DNA of 64,000 bases from Niveispirillum cyanobacteriorum (GTDB lineage Bacteria > Pseudomonadota > Alphaproteobacteria > Azospirillales > Azospirillaceae), in assembly GCF_002868735.1 (NCBI RefSeq), contig NZ_CP025611.1:1792501-1856500 (forward strand). Reading direction: 5' to 3'. The notes beneath the pieces were generated by a model. That model ran no database searches. It was not told the DNA's origin and was given only the letters and a program-made list of their open reading frames with translations. How positions within the stretch are numbered: position 1 is the stretch's first letter; the number at the start of each line of letters is the position of its first letter. Both the position numbers and the translations under genes were made by a program. Of this stretch, positions 33,716 to 42,159 are shown piece after piece.

Positions 33716-35260
33716 ATGGCAGTTTCGGACATTGGGGCAAAGTCAGGTGGTGGCATTCTGGGGGCGATTGAACGGGTGGGGAACCGGTTGCCGGACCCCG
33801 CCACGCTGTTCCTGATCGCCATCGTCATTCTGGTGGCGCTGTCAGCCATCCTGTCGGGCATGGGCGTGTCGGCTATCCATCCCGGTACCGGCAAGGAACT
33901 GGTTGCCACCAATCTTCTATCGGCAGACAATATCCGCCGCTTCCTGACCGACCTGCCCACCATCTTCGCCAGCTTCCCGCCGCTGGCGGTGGTCCTGCTG
34001 TGTGTCATGGGTGTCGGTGTTGCGGAAAAGACCGGGTTGATCGGCGTGTCGCTGGGTGCCCTGGTCCGCGCTGTCCCGAAAAGCTTGCTGACCCTGATCG
34101 TGGTCTTTGCCGGCGTGCAGTCCAGCATGGCCACCGATGCCGGCTATGTCGTGCTGATCCCGCTGGCCGGCATGCTGTTCCACAGCTCTGGTCGCCACCC
34201 GATTGCGGGCATCGCGGCGGCCTTTGCGGGCGTGTCGGCTGGGTTCTCCTCCAACCTGCTGGTCACCTCGCTCGACCCGCTGCTGGGCGGGATCAGTACG
34301 GCGGCGGCCCGCTTGGTCGATCCGGACTATGAGGTGCTGGCCACGGCCAACTGGTATCTGATGGCGGCCTTCGTGCCCCTGTTCACCATCATCGGTACCG
34401 TGGTCACCGAACGGTTGATCGAACCGCGTCTGGTGCGCACGGCCCCTGTGGCCGCTGGCCTGACCATCACCGAAGAGGCGCCCAGCGCCGAACAGCAGGC
34501 CAATGAGAAGCGCGGCCTGCGCTATGCCGGTCTGGCCATCCTGGCCATCACCGCCCTGTTCGGCGTGGCCGTGGTGCCGGACGGCGCCATCCTGCGCGAT
34601 GCCAATGGCACCATTGAGCCGTTCCTGCGCGGCATCGTGGCGGTGCTGTTCATCAGTTTCCTGTTGATCGGCATCGCCTATGGCGTCGGTGCCCGAATCA
34701 TCCGCAATGACCGCGATGTCGTGAAGATGATGAGCCAGTCCATGTCCGACATGGGCGGCTATATCGTGCTGGCCTTCTGCTGTGCGGTGTTCATCGCGTT
34801 GTTCGGCTGGTCCAATCTGGGTGGCATTCTGGCCGTGAACGGGGCGGCTTTCCTGAAGGATGCTGGCTTCACCGGCCTGCCACTGCTGATCGCCATCATC
34901 ATCGTCTCGGCCCTGATCAATATCCTGATCGGCAGTGCGTCCGCCAAATGGGCCATCCTGGGGCCGGTCATGGTGCCGATGCTGATGCTGCTGGGTATCA
35001 CGCCGGAGGCGACGCAGGCTGCCTATCGCGTGGGTGACAGCTTCACCAACCCGATCACGCCGCTGCTGCCCTATTTCCCGCTGATCCTGATCATGTGCCA
35101 ACGCTATGTGCCCAGCTTCGGCATCGGTTCCCTGCTGGCCACCATGCTGCCGCTGGCCATGTGGATGGGTATCGGCGCGGTCGCTCTTTTCTGCGGCTGG
35201 TACTTGGCAGAACTGCCGCTGGGTCCCGGTGCCTTTGTCCATATGCCGACAGGGTCCTGA
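33716..35260 (+). CDS. AbgT family transporter
   Basis: A 514-residue inner-membrane protein with about a dozen hydrophobic segments. AbgT family features include the N-terminal IERVGNRLPDPATLFL, the central hairpin SSMATDAGYVVLIPLAG, and GSASAKWAILGPVMVPM with DSFTNPITPLLPYFPLI near the C-terminus. Members import p-aminobenzoyl-glutamate or export antimetabolites such as sulfonamides, driven by an ion gradient. AAAGGA precedes the start. The stop overlaps the exonuclease start (TGATG), though functional coupling to DNA repair is not obvious. Confidence 0.92.
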   Translation: MAVSDIGAKSGGGILGAIERVGNRLPDPATLFLIAIVILVALSAILSGMGVSAIHPGTGKELVATNLLSADNIRRFLTDLPTIFASFPPLAVVLLCVMGVGVAEKTGLIGVSLGALVRAVPKSLLTLIVVFAGVQSSMATDAGYVVLIPLAGMLFHSSGRHPIAGIAAAFAGVSAGFSSNLLVTSLDPLLGGISTAAARLVDPDYEVLATANWYLMAAFVPLFTIIGTVVTERLIEPRLVRTAPVAAGLTITEEAPSAEQQANEKRGLRYAGLAILAITALFGVAVVPDGAILRDANGTIEPFLRGIVAVLFISFLLIGIAYGVGARIIRNDRDVVKMMSQSMSDMGGYIVLAFCCAVFIALFGWSNLGGILAVNGAAFLKDAGFTGLPLLIAIIIVSALINILIGSASAKWAILGPVMVPMLMLLGITPEATQAAYRVGDSFTNPITPLLPYFPLILIMCQRYVPSFGIGSLLATMLPLAMWMGIGAVALFCGWYLAELPLGPGAFVHMPTGS

Positions 35261-36279
35261 TGATCCCCGCGCCCGATAGCTGGGTCACCCCCTGCCCGCC
35301 CGACCGGGGCGGGGGCCTGTGGGTGGAACCGGGCGGCTTTCATGTCGACCCGACCCGGCCTGTCGACCGCGCGGTGATCACCCATGGCCATTCCGACCAT
35401 GCACGGCCAGGACACACCCATGTCCTGGCCACCCCCGGCACGCTTTCCATCATGCGGGCTCGCCTGGGTGACGGGGCGGGGGCCTCACAACAGCCCCTGC
35501 CCTATCATCAGCCGATCCAGATCGGCGAAGTGATGGTGCGCTTCGTGCCCGCCGGCCATGTGCTGGGATCGGCCCAGGTGGTGATGGAATGGCGGGGCAG
35601 CCGGGTGGTGGTGTCGGGCGATTACAAGCGCCGCTTTGATCCCACCTGCGCCCCCTTTGAACCCGTCCCCTGCGATGCCTTCATTACAGAGGCCACCTTT
35701 GGCCTGCCCGTCTTCCGCCACCCGCCGGTGGAGGGCGAGATTGCCCGGCTGCTGCACACACTGTCAGTCTTCCCCGAACGCACCATTGTTGTCGGCTGCT
35801 ACGCCCTGGGCAAATGTCAGCGGCTGATCGCGGAGCTGCGCCGCGCCGGATACGACCGCCCGCTCTATCTCCACGGTGCCCACCTGCCGCTCTGTGCGCT
35901 TTATCAGGAACAGGGGGTGGAGTTGGGCGACCTGCGCCCCGCCACGGTCGCCGATGCCTCATCCATGCGTGGCGGCATCGTGCTGGCCCCGCCATCGGCC
36001 ATGGCCGACAAATGGTTGCGCCGGATGCCGGACCCCTTGCCGGCCTATGCGTCCGGCTGGATGCGGGTACGGGCCCGCGCCCGACAGCATGGGGTGGAAC
36101 TGCCCCTGATCGTCTCCGACCATGCCGATTGGGACGAGCTGTGCCAGACAGTGAAGGACGTCTCGCCGGGTGAACTCTGGGTCACCCATGGCAGTGAGGA
36201 AGCCCTGGTCCATTGGGCAACGACGCAAGGCGTGAAGGCCAAGCCCCTGCATCTGGTTGGGTTCGGGGAGGAGGAGTGA
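35260..36279 (+). CDS. Ligase-associated DNA exonuclease (metallo-beta-lactamase fold)
   Basis: A 339-residue nuclease of the MBL/beta-CASP-like group. The metal site is complete: THGHSDHA (His42, His44, Asp46, His47), PAGHVLGSAQV, SGDYKRR, and a distal His in VSDHADWDEL. Homologues are encoded next to an ATP-dependent ligase and act on DNA ends. The start overlaps the abgT stop by one base and the stop overlaps the ligase start by one base, giving tight translational coupling. It is cytoplasmic. Confidence 0.9.
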   Translation: MIPAPDSWVTPCPPDRGGGLWVEPGGFHVDPTRPVDRAVITHGHSDHARPGHTHVLATPGTLSIMRARLGDGAGASQQPLPYHQPIQIGEVMVRFVPAGHVLGSAQVVMEWRGSRVVVSGDYKRRFDPTCAPFEPVPCDAFITEATFGLPVFRHPPVEGEIARLLHTLSVFPERTIVVGCYALGKCQRLIAELRRAGYDRPLYLHGAHLPLCALYQEQGVELGDLRPATVADASSMRGGIVLAPPSAMADKWLRRMPDPLPAYASGWMRVRARARQHGVELPLIVSDHADWDELCQTVKDVSPGELWVTHGSEEALVHWATTQGVKAKPLHLVGFGEEE

Positions 36280-37901
36280 TGCAGGCGTTTGCCACCCTCC
36301 TTGACGCTCTGGCCTACATGCCGTCCCGCAATGGCAAGCTGCGGCTGATTGCCGATTATCTGGACCATGCGCCTGATCCCGACCGCGGCTACGGCTTGGC
36401 GGCCCTGACCGGTGACCTGTCCTTCACCGCCGCCAAGGCCGGCATGATCAAGGAACTGGTGGCGACCCGCGTCGATCCGGCCCTGTTCGGCTGGTCCTAT
36501 GATTTTGTGGGTGATCTGGCCGAAACCGTGGCCCTGATCTGGCCCGCCCCGCCCGGCGTCAACCACCCGCCACCGGGACTGGCAGAGGTGGTGGACGGGC
36601 TTTCCACCGCCAAGCGCGGCACCGTCCCCGCCCTGCTGTCGGGCTGGCTGGACAGCCTTGACGCTACGGGCCGCTGGGCGCTGTTGAAGCTGATCACGGG
36701 CGGGCTGCGCATTGGCGTCTCGGCCCGCATGGCCAAGACCGCCCTGGTCGACTGGGCCAATGCCAGGGGGGTGGAGGCCAGCGTGGAGCAGGTGGAGGAG
36801 CTGTGGCACGGCTTGTCCCCGCCCTATGCCCCCCTGTTCGACTGGCTGACCGGCAAAGCGGAGAAGCCGGGTGTCAGCGACACGGGTGGTTTCCGCCCCA
36901 TGATGCTGGCCCACCCGCTGGAAGAAAGTGACATCCAGGCCCTGAATCCCGCCGATTTCCGGGCCGAATGGAAATGGGATGGCATCCGGGTACAGCTTGT
37001 GGCACGCGGCACGCCGGACAAGGCCAGGATCTACAGCCGCACAGGCGACGAAATCGCCGGGGCCTTCCCCGACATTGCGTCCCATATGGGCTTTCACGCC
37101 GTGCTGGATGGTGAATTGCTGGTGGCCCGCGATGGCCGCATCGCGCCCTTCAACGATTTGCAGCAGCGCCTGAACCGCAAGCGGGTGACGGCCCCGATGC
37201 TGCGCGACTTCCCCGCCTTCGTGCGGGTCTATGACCTGCTGTTCGACGGGGATGAGGACCTGCGCGCCCTGCCCTTCGATGAACGCCGCCGCCGCTTGGA
37301 GGATTGGTTCGCCCGCGCCCGACCGCCCGGCATGGACCTGTCTCCCCTGGTCGCCTTCACCGATTGGGACCACCTGTCCCATCTGCGCCTGTCGGCCCGT
37401 GATCAGGGGGTGGAGGATGGGGCCATCGAAGGGCTGATGCTGAAACGCGGCGACAGTCCCTATATCGGTGGCCGCCCTAAGGGCCCCTGGTTCAAGTGGA
37501 AACGCGGGCCATTGACGGCGGATTGCGTGCTGATGTACGCGCAGCGTGGGCATGGCAAGCGGTCCAGCTTCTACAGCGACTATACATTCGGCGCGTGGCG
37601 CGGTACGCCTGGAGAGGGCGGGGAGCTGGTGCCCGTCGGCAAGGCCTATTCCGGCTTCACCGATGCGGAGCTGGCCGAGATCGACCGCTGGGTGCGCAAC
37701 CACACCACCAACCGTTTCGGCCCCGTACGGGAGGTGGAACACGGCTTGGTGTTCGAGGTGGCGTTCGACAGCGTCCACCGCTCCACACGGCACAAGAGCG
37801 GCATCGCCATGCGCTTTCCCCGCATTTCGCGGCTGCGCTGGGACAAGCCGGCGGCAGAGGCTGACCGGTTGGAGATATTGGAAAGGATGGTGGTCACATG
37901 A
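36279..37901 (+). CDS. ATP-dependent DNA ligase (cisplatin damage response type)
   Basis: A 540-residue ligase. The adenylated Lys232 is in motif I, EWKWDGIR. An N-terminal DNA-binding domain precedes it (about residues 1-200), and the C-terminal OB domain includes PWFKWKRGP and KSGIAMRFPRISRLRWDK (motifs V/VI). This is the clade encoded with an MBL exonuclease and, in many genomes, an Lhr-core helicase and a phosphoesterase; those two are absent here. The start (MQAFATLLDALAYMPSRNGK) overlaps the exonuclease stop. It seals nicks during damage repair. Confidence 0.93.
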   Translation: MQAFATLLDALAYMPSRNGKLRLIADYLDHAPDPDRGYGLAALTGDLSFTAAKAGMIKELVATRVDPALFGWSYDFVGDLAETVALIWPAPPGVNHPPPGLAEVVDGLSTAKRGTVPALLSGWLDSLDATGRWALLKLITGGLRIGVSARMAKTALVDWANARGVEASVEQVEELWHGLSPPYAPLFDWLTGKAEKPGVSDTGGFRPMMLAHPLEESDIQALNPADFRAEWKWDGIRVQLVARGTPDKARIYSRTGDEIAGAFPDIASHMGFHAVLDGELLVARDGRIAPFNDLQQRLNRKRVTAPMLRDFPAFVRVYDLLFDGDEDLRALPFDERRRRLEDWFARARPPGMDLSPLVAFTDWDHLSHLRLSARDQGVEDGAIEGLMLKRGDSPYIGGRPKGPWFKWKRGPLTADCVLMYAQRGHGKRSSFYSDYTFGAWRGTPGEGGELVPVGKAYSGFTDAELAEIDRWVRNHTTNRFGPVREVEHGLVFEVAFDSVHRSTRHKSGIAMRFPRISRLRWDKPAAEADRLEILERMVVT

Positions 37902-38194
37902 CGCTGAAACGGGCTTATTCCGCCGAACCGAATGCCGATGAAACCATCCGCCGCTTGAAGGTCGGGCGCACCCGCACCCGGCTGGCCGGCGTGATCGCCG
38001 CCGGCATCGGCCTGCTGATCATTCCCGCCTGGATCAGCGGTATCGGCATGAATGTCTTCAAGCTGGAAGACAAGACCATCACCGTCTTCCCCACCGTGAT
38101 GACCGAGGAACAGGCCAAGGCAGAGGCCGAGCGCGTGAAGCAGGAGGCCGAGGCCTTCCGCGAACAGAAAGCGGCAGAGCAAAAGCAGCCCTGA
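37898..38194 (+). CDS. Small single-pass membrane protein with charged tail
   Basis: A 98-residue protein overlapping the ligase stop by four bases (ATGA), so it is the last gene of the repair operon. A basic N-terminus (RRLKVGRTRTR) leads into one hydrophobic segment at about residues 28-46, then a C-terminal helix rich in Glu, Lys and Gln, probably a coiled coil. No family is recognised. Its place may reflect only operon convenience, or it could tether repair enzymes to the membrane; there is no direct support for the latter. Confidence 0.7.
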   Translation: MTLKRAYSAEPNADETIRRLKVGRTRTRLAGVIAAGIGLLIIPAWISGIGMNVFKLEDKTITVFPTVMTEEQAKAEAERVKQEAEAFREQKAAEQKQP

Positions 38195-38201
38195 AACAGA
38201 T

Positions 38202-38229
38202 CGGGCGGGTCCGTGTCCGAACCCGCCCG
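38202..38229. terminator. Hairpin between convergent genes
   Basis: CGGGCGGGT and ACCCGCCCG form a perfect 9-bp stem around a ten-base loop, between the small membrane-protein gene and the convergent glycosyltransferase gene. No T-run is present, so its terminator role is inferred from position. Confidence 0.5.
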
Positions 38230-38238
38230 CCTGATGAA

Positions 38239-39198
38239 TTACTTCAAGAAACCGCTATCGAAATCCGGTGCCGGAATTTCCAGATAGCGCAGACGCTTCA
38301 TCTCCCGCCGCCCGCGTGTGACCGTGTCCAGGATCAGGCCGCAGGTCAGCGATAGGAAGGACAACAGACCCAGACCGGTGGCCAGCACCGCCGTGGGGAA
38401 GCGCGGCACCAGGCCTGTTTCGAAATAGGTGATGAACAGCGGCGCCGCGATGATAATGGAGATCAGGGCCAGCAGGACCGCGATCAGCCCGAAGGACTGC
38501 ATCGGCCGCTCTTCCTTGATCAGCTTGCCGATCATCCACAGGATGCGGAAGCCATCGCGGAAGGTGGACAGTTTCGACACCGACCCCGGTGCACGGTCCT
38601 TATAGGGCGTTTCCACCTCGCCCAGCGGCATGCTCATTTCCAGCGCATGCACCACCAGTTCCGTCTCAATCTCAAACCCGCCGGCCAGCACGGGGAAGCT
38701 TTTCACGAAGCGGCGGGAAAAGACGCGGTAGCCGGACAGAAGATCATCGGTACGCTTGCCGAACACCATGGTGACCAGCGTAGTCAGCATGACATTGCCC
38801 AGCCGGTGACCGGCGCGATAATTCTCCCAGTCGGTGACGCGCGCACCGTTCACCATGTCCAGCTTTTCGTCCAGAAGCTTGGCCACCAGCTTGCCGGCGC
38901 TGGGCGCGTGATAGGTGTCGTCGCCATCCACCATCACATACACGTCCGCCTCGATATCGGCGAACATGCGGCGCACGACATTGCCCTTGCCCTGCAACGG
39001 CTCCCGCCGGACCACGGCCCCGGCCGCCCTGGCGATCTCCGAGGTGCGGTCCTTGGAGTTATTGTCATAGACATAGATGGTGGCGGTCGGCAGGGCGGCC
39101 TTGAAGTCGCGCACGACGGCTTCGATGGAGGCTTCTTCGTTATAGCAGGGCACCAGAACGGCGATGCTCGGCGCACCCTGGGTCAGGCTGTCAGACAT
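38239..39198 (-). CDS. Family 2 glycosyltransferase with C-terminal membrane helices
   Basis: A 319-residue enzyme. The GT-A domain shows IAVLVPCYNEEASIE, the donor-site VYDNNSKDRT and the metal-binding VDGDDTY. Two hydrophobic segments at about residues 230-300 (FGLIAVLLALISIIIA and VLATGLGLLSFLS) anchor it, as in dolichol- or undecaprenyl-phosphate sugar transferases. It probably charges a lipid carrier with a sugar on the cytoplasmic side. The start at 39198 (MSDSLTQGAP) is preferred over the longer frame to 39249, though the ribosome site is weak. Confidence 0.88.
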   Translation of the reverse strand: MSDSLTQGAPSIAVLVPCYNEEASIEAVVRDFKAALPTATIYVYDNNSKDRTSEIARAAGAVVRREPLQGKGNVVRRMFADIEADVYVMVDGDDTYHAPSAGKLVAKLLDEKLDMVNGARVTDWENYRAGHRLGNVMLTTLVTMVFGKRTDDLLSGYRVFSRRFVKSFPVLAGGFEIETELVVHALEMSMPLGEVETPYKDRAPGSVSKLSTFRDGFRILWMIGKLIKEERPMQSFGLIAVLLALISIIIAAPLFITYFETGLVPRFPTAVLATGLGLLSFLSLTCGLILDTVTRGRREMKRLRYLEIPAPDFDSGFLK

Positions 39199-39313
39199 GG
39201 GATATTCGGGTCCGATTGGACAGGGGTTGGATGACGACACAGATAACACGGATATTCAGGGAAAGCTGCGGCGGAAACGCGGCGCTTTCATGTCCGTTGG
39301 ACGGGGGCATTGA

Positions 39314-39661
39314 TCAGTTGGTGGCGTGGGCCAACACACCGAGCAGAAGACGCCGCACCGTTTCGCGATCTGCCTCCGGCAAACGTCCAATAGCCTCTGC
39401 TTCCTTGGCCTCGATCGTCGCAATCTTTGCGGTTCTCACGACAGAGGGGGCCGGCAAACCTGAAACGACAATATCCGAAATCGGGACATCACTGGGCCAG
39501 CCCCGATTATCGGCGCTGGTGATCATCACCACCCACAATAAGCCGTGATCCTGCTGAATATCACCAGCCGCCACGACAAGCGCTGGACGCCGCTGCCGCA
39601 CGGGCCGGTCAGTATAAGGGAACGGGACCTTGATAATCGTCCAAGGCTCAAAGGTCGGCAT
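39314..39661 (-). CDS. PemK/MazF family toxin
   Basis: A 115-residue protein of the PemK/MazF fold: WTIIKVPFPYTDRPVRQRRPALVV at the N-terminus, where the RRPALVV strand is diagnostic, then VVMITSADNRG and SVVRTAKIATIE. These toxins cleave RNA. The start at 39661 lies within the overlap with the antitoxin gene; the longer frame reads through it. It pairs with the AbrB-type gene directly upstream. Confidence 0.85.
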   Translation of the reverse strand: MPTFEPWTIIKVPFPYTDRPVRQRRPALVVAAGDIQQDHGLLWVVMITSADNRGWPSDVPISDIVVSGLPAPSVVRTAKIATIEAKEAEAIGRLPEADRETVRRLLLGVLAHATN

Positions 39662-39863
39662 AGGCCCGTTGATCCGCCTCTGACGACCATTCAGTAAAGG
39701 TCCCGAACGGGTCCTCCACACGCACCACCGATACCCGTGTCATGACTACACGCCCATCCTCAATCGCATAGGCGATTTCATCGCCCTCCTTCAGATGAAG
39801 GGCCGCCCGCACCGACTGCGGAATGGTTGTCTGCGCCTTACTGGTCAGCTTGCTGGTGATCAT
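39648..39863 (-). CDS. AbrB/MazE-type antitoxin
   Basis: A 71-residue protein with an N-terminal SpoVT/AbrB swapped-hairpin DNA-binding domain (MITSKLTSKAQTTIPQSVRAAL, then GDEIAYAIEDGRVVM) and a short C-terminal acidic and aromatic tail that would block the toxin (FTEWSSEADQRAYADL). It precedes and overlaps the PemK toxin gene by 14 bases, the usual antitoxin-first order. It probably represses the operon. Confidence 0.85.
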   Translation of the reverse strand: MITSKLTSKAQTTIPQSVRAALHLKEGDEIAYAIEDGRVVMTRVSVVRVEDPFGTFTEWSSEADQRAYADL

Positions 39864-39944
39864 GACAATGACCGAAAGGAAATTCCTTACTTGAGTCTAC
39901 GCTCATCGCCATCCCGGTTCAAGGGGAAGGAGCAGACCAGCCCA

Positions 39945-40244
39945 TCACAGCAACTTGACCAACGCTGCCGTGGCCGCGACCTGACCGATCAGGACCGGCA
40001 GAAGCCATTTGAACAGATCGGCCTTGAAATTCTGGATATCGGCGCGCAGCTCGGACTTGGTTTCAGCCAGCTCAGACCTGAGTTCCGCCAACTCCGACCG
40101 CAGGAATGCCTTGGTCACCACATCATCACGATCTATCTCCCGCGCATCGCGAACGATGTCGGTAACCACTTCGGCCTGTGTGTCGGTGAAGCCGGCTTCC
40201 TTGAGCCGTTTCACCACGCGATGCGTATCCATGACCATCTGCAT
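39945..40244 (-). CDS. Coiled-coil membrane protein (DUF1640/CCDC90-like)
   Basis: A 99-residue protein. The N-terminus reads DTHRVVKRLKEAGFTDTQAEVV, like DUF1640/CCDC90-type proteins, followed by a heptad-patterned helix (LRSELAELRSELAETKSEL) and a C-terminal hydrophobic anchor (about residues 78-98). The start at 40244 is chosen because AGGTGG lies seven bases upstream. Such small proteins are widespread, often near toxin-antitoxin or mobile genes, and their role is unresolved. Confidence 0.75.
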   Translation of the reverse strand: MQMVMDTHRVVKRLKEAGFTDTQAEVVTDIVRDAREIDRDDVVTKAFLRSELAELRSELAETKSELRADIQNFKADLFKWLLPVLIGQVAATAALVKLL

Positions 40245-40308
40245 AGGATGCCACCTAACCTGCACACTGGCAATGTAGCGCAGCTTGGCGCTGCTTCCAA
40301 GTGCAGGA

Positions 40309-41949
40309 TCACCCACCGGTCGGCACCGACGCCACCTTCCGCAACCGGCACAGCATCATCGGTTCATCCAGGTTGGATTTCACCAGCCCGCAATCGCTCA
40401 TATCAGCGGCCAGCCCGTAATGGGGAAGGATATGGTCCGCCGTCCAAACCTCCCAATGCGCGACCAGCCAGAAGATGTCGCCTTGATGCGCGTCGATACG
40501 GCCATGCATGGCGCGGTTCAGCAGGATATCGCCATGGTCGGGATGGATGAAATAGCTATGGATGCGCAGGAACGGCACATTCCTGGGAAAGCCATAGGCC
40601 AGGAAGCTGGTGGGCGCGTAGCCGGTCTGGATGATGATGGTGTTGTCCGGGTTGGGCAGGTCGGGGATCGACACTTCCACGAACTTGTCCGCGAAGGGCA
40701 CCCGCGCCCAGGTGCCGGGCCGGGCCGTGACGGTGACCAGCGCCAGCAGGGCCAGGATCACCACGCCCTTGGCCCGGCGCGGCAGGGGCCACAGCGCGAT
40801 GGCCGCCACCATCACCAGCGGCGCCATCATCTCCAGCGGGATCAGGTAGCGATAGATGGCAAACAGCTTCAGCCACGCCAGATAGGTCAAGGCCCCCGCC
40901 ACAAGCAGGTACAGTGCGGGCCGGAACGGCACCATCACATCCTGTTGGGCGGCATCGCGCTTGCCCACAAACCGCCCGGCCAGCGTCAGGAACGGGGTCA
41001 GCATCAAGACCACCACCATCACCGGCACGCGCAGGTCGGTGAAGATGATCTCCCCCACCTTTTTGGGGTCCATCAGCCACGTATAGGGGAAGATCAGGTT
41101 GTTCCACAGGCCGTGCGGCAGGAACTTGTCATCCCGATACGCCTCCGGCACGCCCCAGGGCGACTTAAAGAAATCGTTGAAATAGGGGAACAGCGGGTTC
41201 TGATAGGTGGACCAGAGGTGCCACATCCAATGACCGGAAAACAGCGCCATGCCAGCAATAACGCCGATGCCGAAGAAAAACGACAGGAACATCCGCCGCC
41301 AGAACCCACCGGCCACCGCCAGAAAGGCAAAACACAGACCCACGGCATAGGGCAGCGTCGGCTGTTTCAGCCCCACCGCTGATCCCACCAGCAGACCGGC
41401 GATGAAGACGATAGGGAACGCCACCTTGGGCGCCCCACCCCAGATATCATCGGCCCGCGCCATGACCAGCCAGGCACTGCCCAGCACGAACAGGCTGATG
41501 ACATTGTCATAGAAGGTGGTGCCCAGCAGACCCATCTGCCCGGCCCCCGCAAAGCAGACCAGGGCCAGCGCCACCGACGCCAGCGCCCGCGCGCGGCCCG
41601 TCAGCACTGGCAGCAGCAGCCACGCGATACCCGTCAGCGGGACAAGGTTCAGCCCCTGCACCCAGGACAGAATGAAGGACACCGCACGGGCCGGCAGAAC
41701 CTGCGCCAGCCAATAGACGGGGATGTCCAGCGTGGGGTTGTAGAAGGTCGCCACCTGCGCCGGGGCCACATCCTGCACCAGCTCCCTTCCCTCCAGGAAG
41801 GCCATGGCATTGTACCAATGGTAATTGCGCAAGTCCCAGTTCCCGTCCTGGCCCAGGGTCAGCGAATAGAACGCCACCAGAAGGGGCAGCAGGATCAGCA
41901 GCGCCACAAGAATGGCGCGCGGCTGTAAGGGGCGGTGGCTAAGGGACAT
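40309..41949 (-). CDS. Polytopic membrane protein, glycosyltransferase-39/87-like
   Basis: A 546-residue protein with about ten hydrophobic segments and a C-terminal soluble part of about 120 residues. The first periplasmic loop holds GQDGNWDLRNYHWYNAM, with acidic and aromatic residues as in GT-C glycosyltransferases that use lipid-linked sugars, but no family is confidently recognised. Start 41949 begins right at the first helix; an in-frame ATG at 42000 would place the ten-G tract inside the coding region. It lies between a coiled-coil gene and a divergent duplicated-module gene. Confidence 0.6.
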   Translation of the reverse strand: MSLSHRPLQPRAILVALLILLPLLVAFYSLTLGQDGNWDLRNYHWYNAMAFLEGRELVQDVAPAQVATFYNPTLDIPVYWLAQVLPARAVSFILSWVQGLNLVPLTGIAWLLLPVLTGRARALASVALALVCFAGAGQMGLLGTTFYDNVISLFVLGSAWLVMARADDIWGGAPKVAFPIVFIAGLLVGSAVGLKQPTLPYAVGLCFAFLAVAGGFWRRMFLSFFFGIGVIAGMALFSGHWMWHLWSTYQNPLFPYFNDFFKSPWGVPEAYRDDKFLPHGLWNNLIFPYTWLMDPKKVGEIIFTDLRVPVMVVVLMLTPFLTLAGRFVGKRDAAQQDVMVPFRPALYLLVAGALTYLAWLKLFAIYRYLIPLEMMAPLVMVAAIALWPLPRRAKGVVILALLALVTVTARPGTWARVPFADKFVEVSIPDLPNPDNTIIIQTGYAPTSFLAYGFPRNVPFLRIHSYFIHPDHGDILLNRAMHGRIDAHQGDIFWLVAHWEVWTADHILPHYGLAADMSDCGLVKSNLDEPMMLCRLRKVASVPTGG

Positions 41950-41951
41950 TT

Positions 41952-41961
41952 GGGGGGGGGG
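41952..41961. repeat. Homopolymeric G tract (10 G)
   Basis: Ten consecutive G on the plus strand, C on the coding strand, lie two bases upstream of the chosen start of the membrane glycosyltransferase-like gene and inside its longer frame. Tracts of this kind can change length by slipped-strand mispairing. Confidence 0.8.
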
Positions 41962-42037
41962 CCGGGAGATGGTTAAGCTGTTCCGGTGATAAGCCTGCAT
42001 CCGGGCGCAATCAAGGCGGACGCGCGCCGTCTTCTTC

Positions 42038-42076
42038 CTGAACGCTTTCTGAACGGCACTTTCAGGGGCCGTTCAG
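42038..42076. promoter_or_regulatory. CTGAACG repeat cluster in divergent region
   Basis: CTGAACG occurs at 42038-42044 and 42049-42055, exactly 11 bases apart, and the second copy is part of a perfect inverted repeat (CTGAACGGC with GCCGTTCAG at 42068-42076). One-turn direct repeats of this kind suit an OmpR-type response regulator. It lies between the membrane glycosyltransferase-like gene and the 42160 gene. Confidence 0.45.
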
Positions 42077-42159
42077 GTTCGCCCCCCTATTGTCGCGTCT
42101 GACACCGGCCTGGTTTGAGGTCGGTTGCTTGGCAGACAATGATGACAGGAGTGTTCAAA

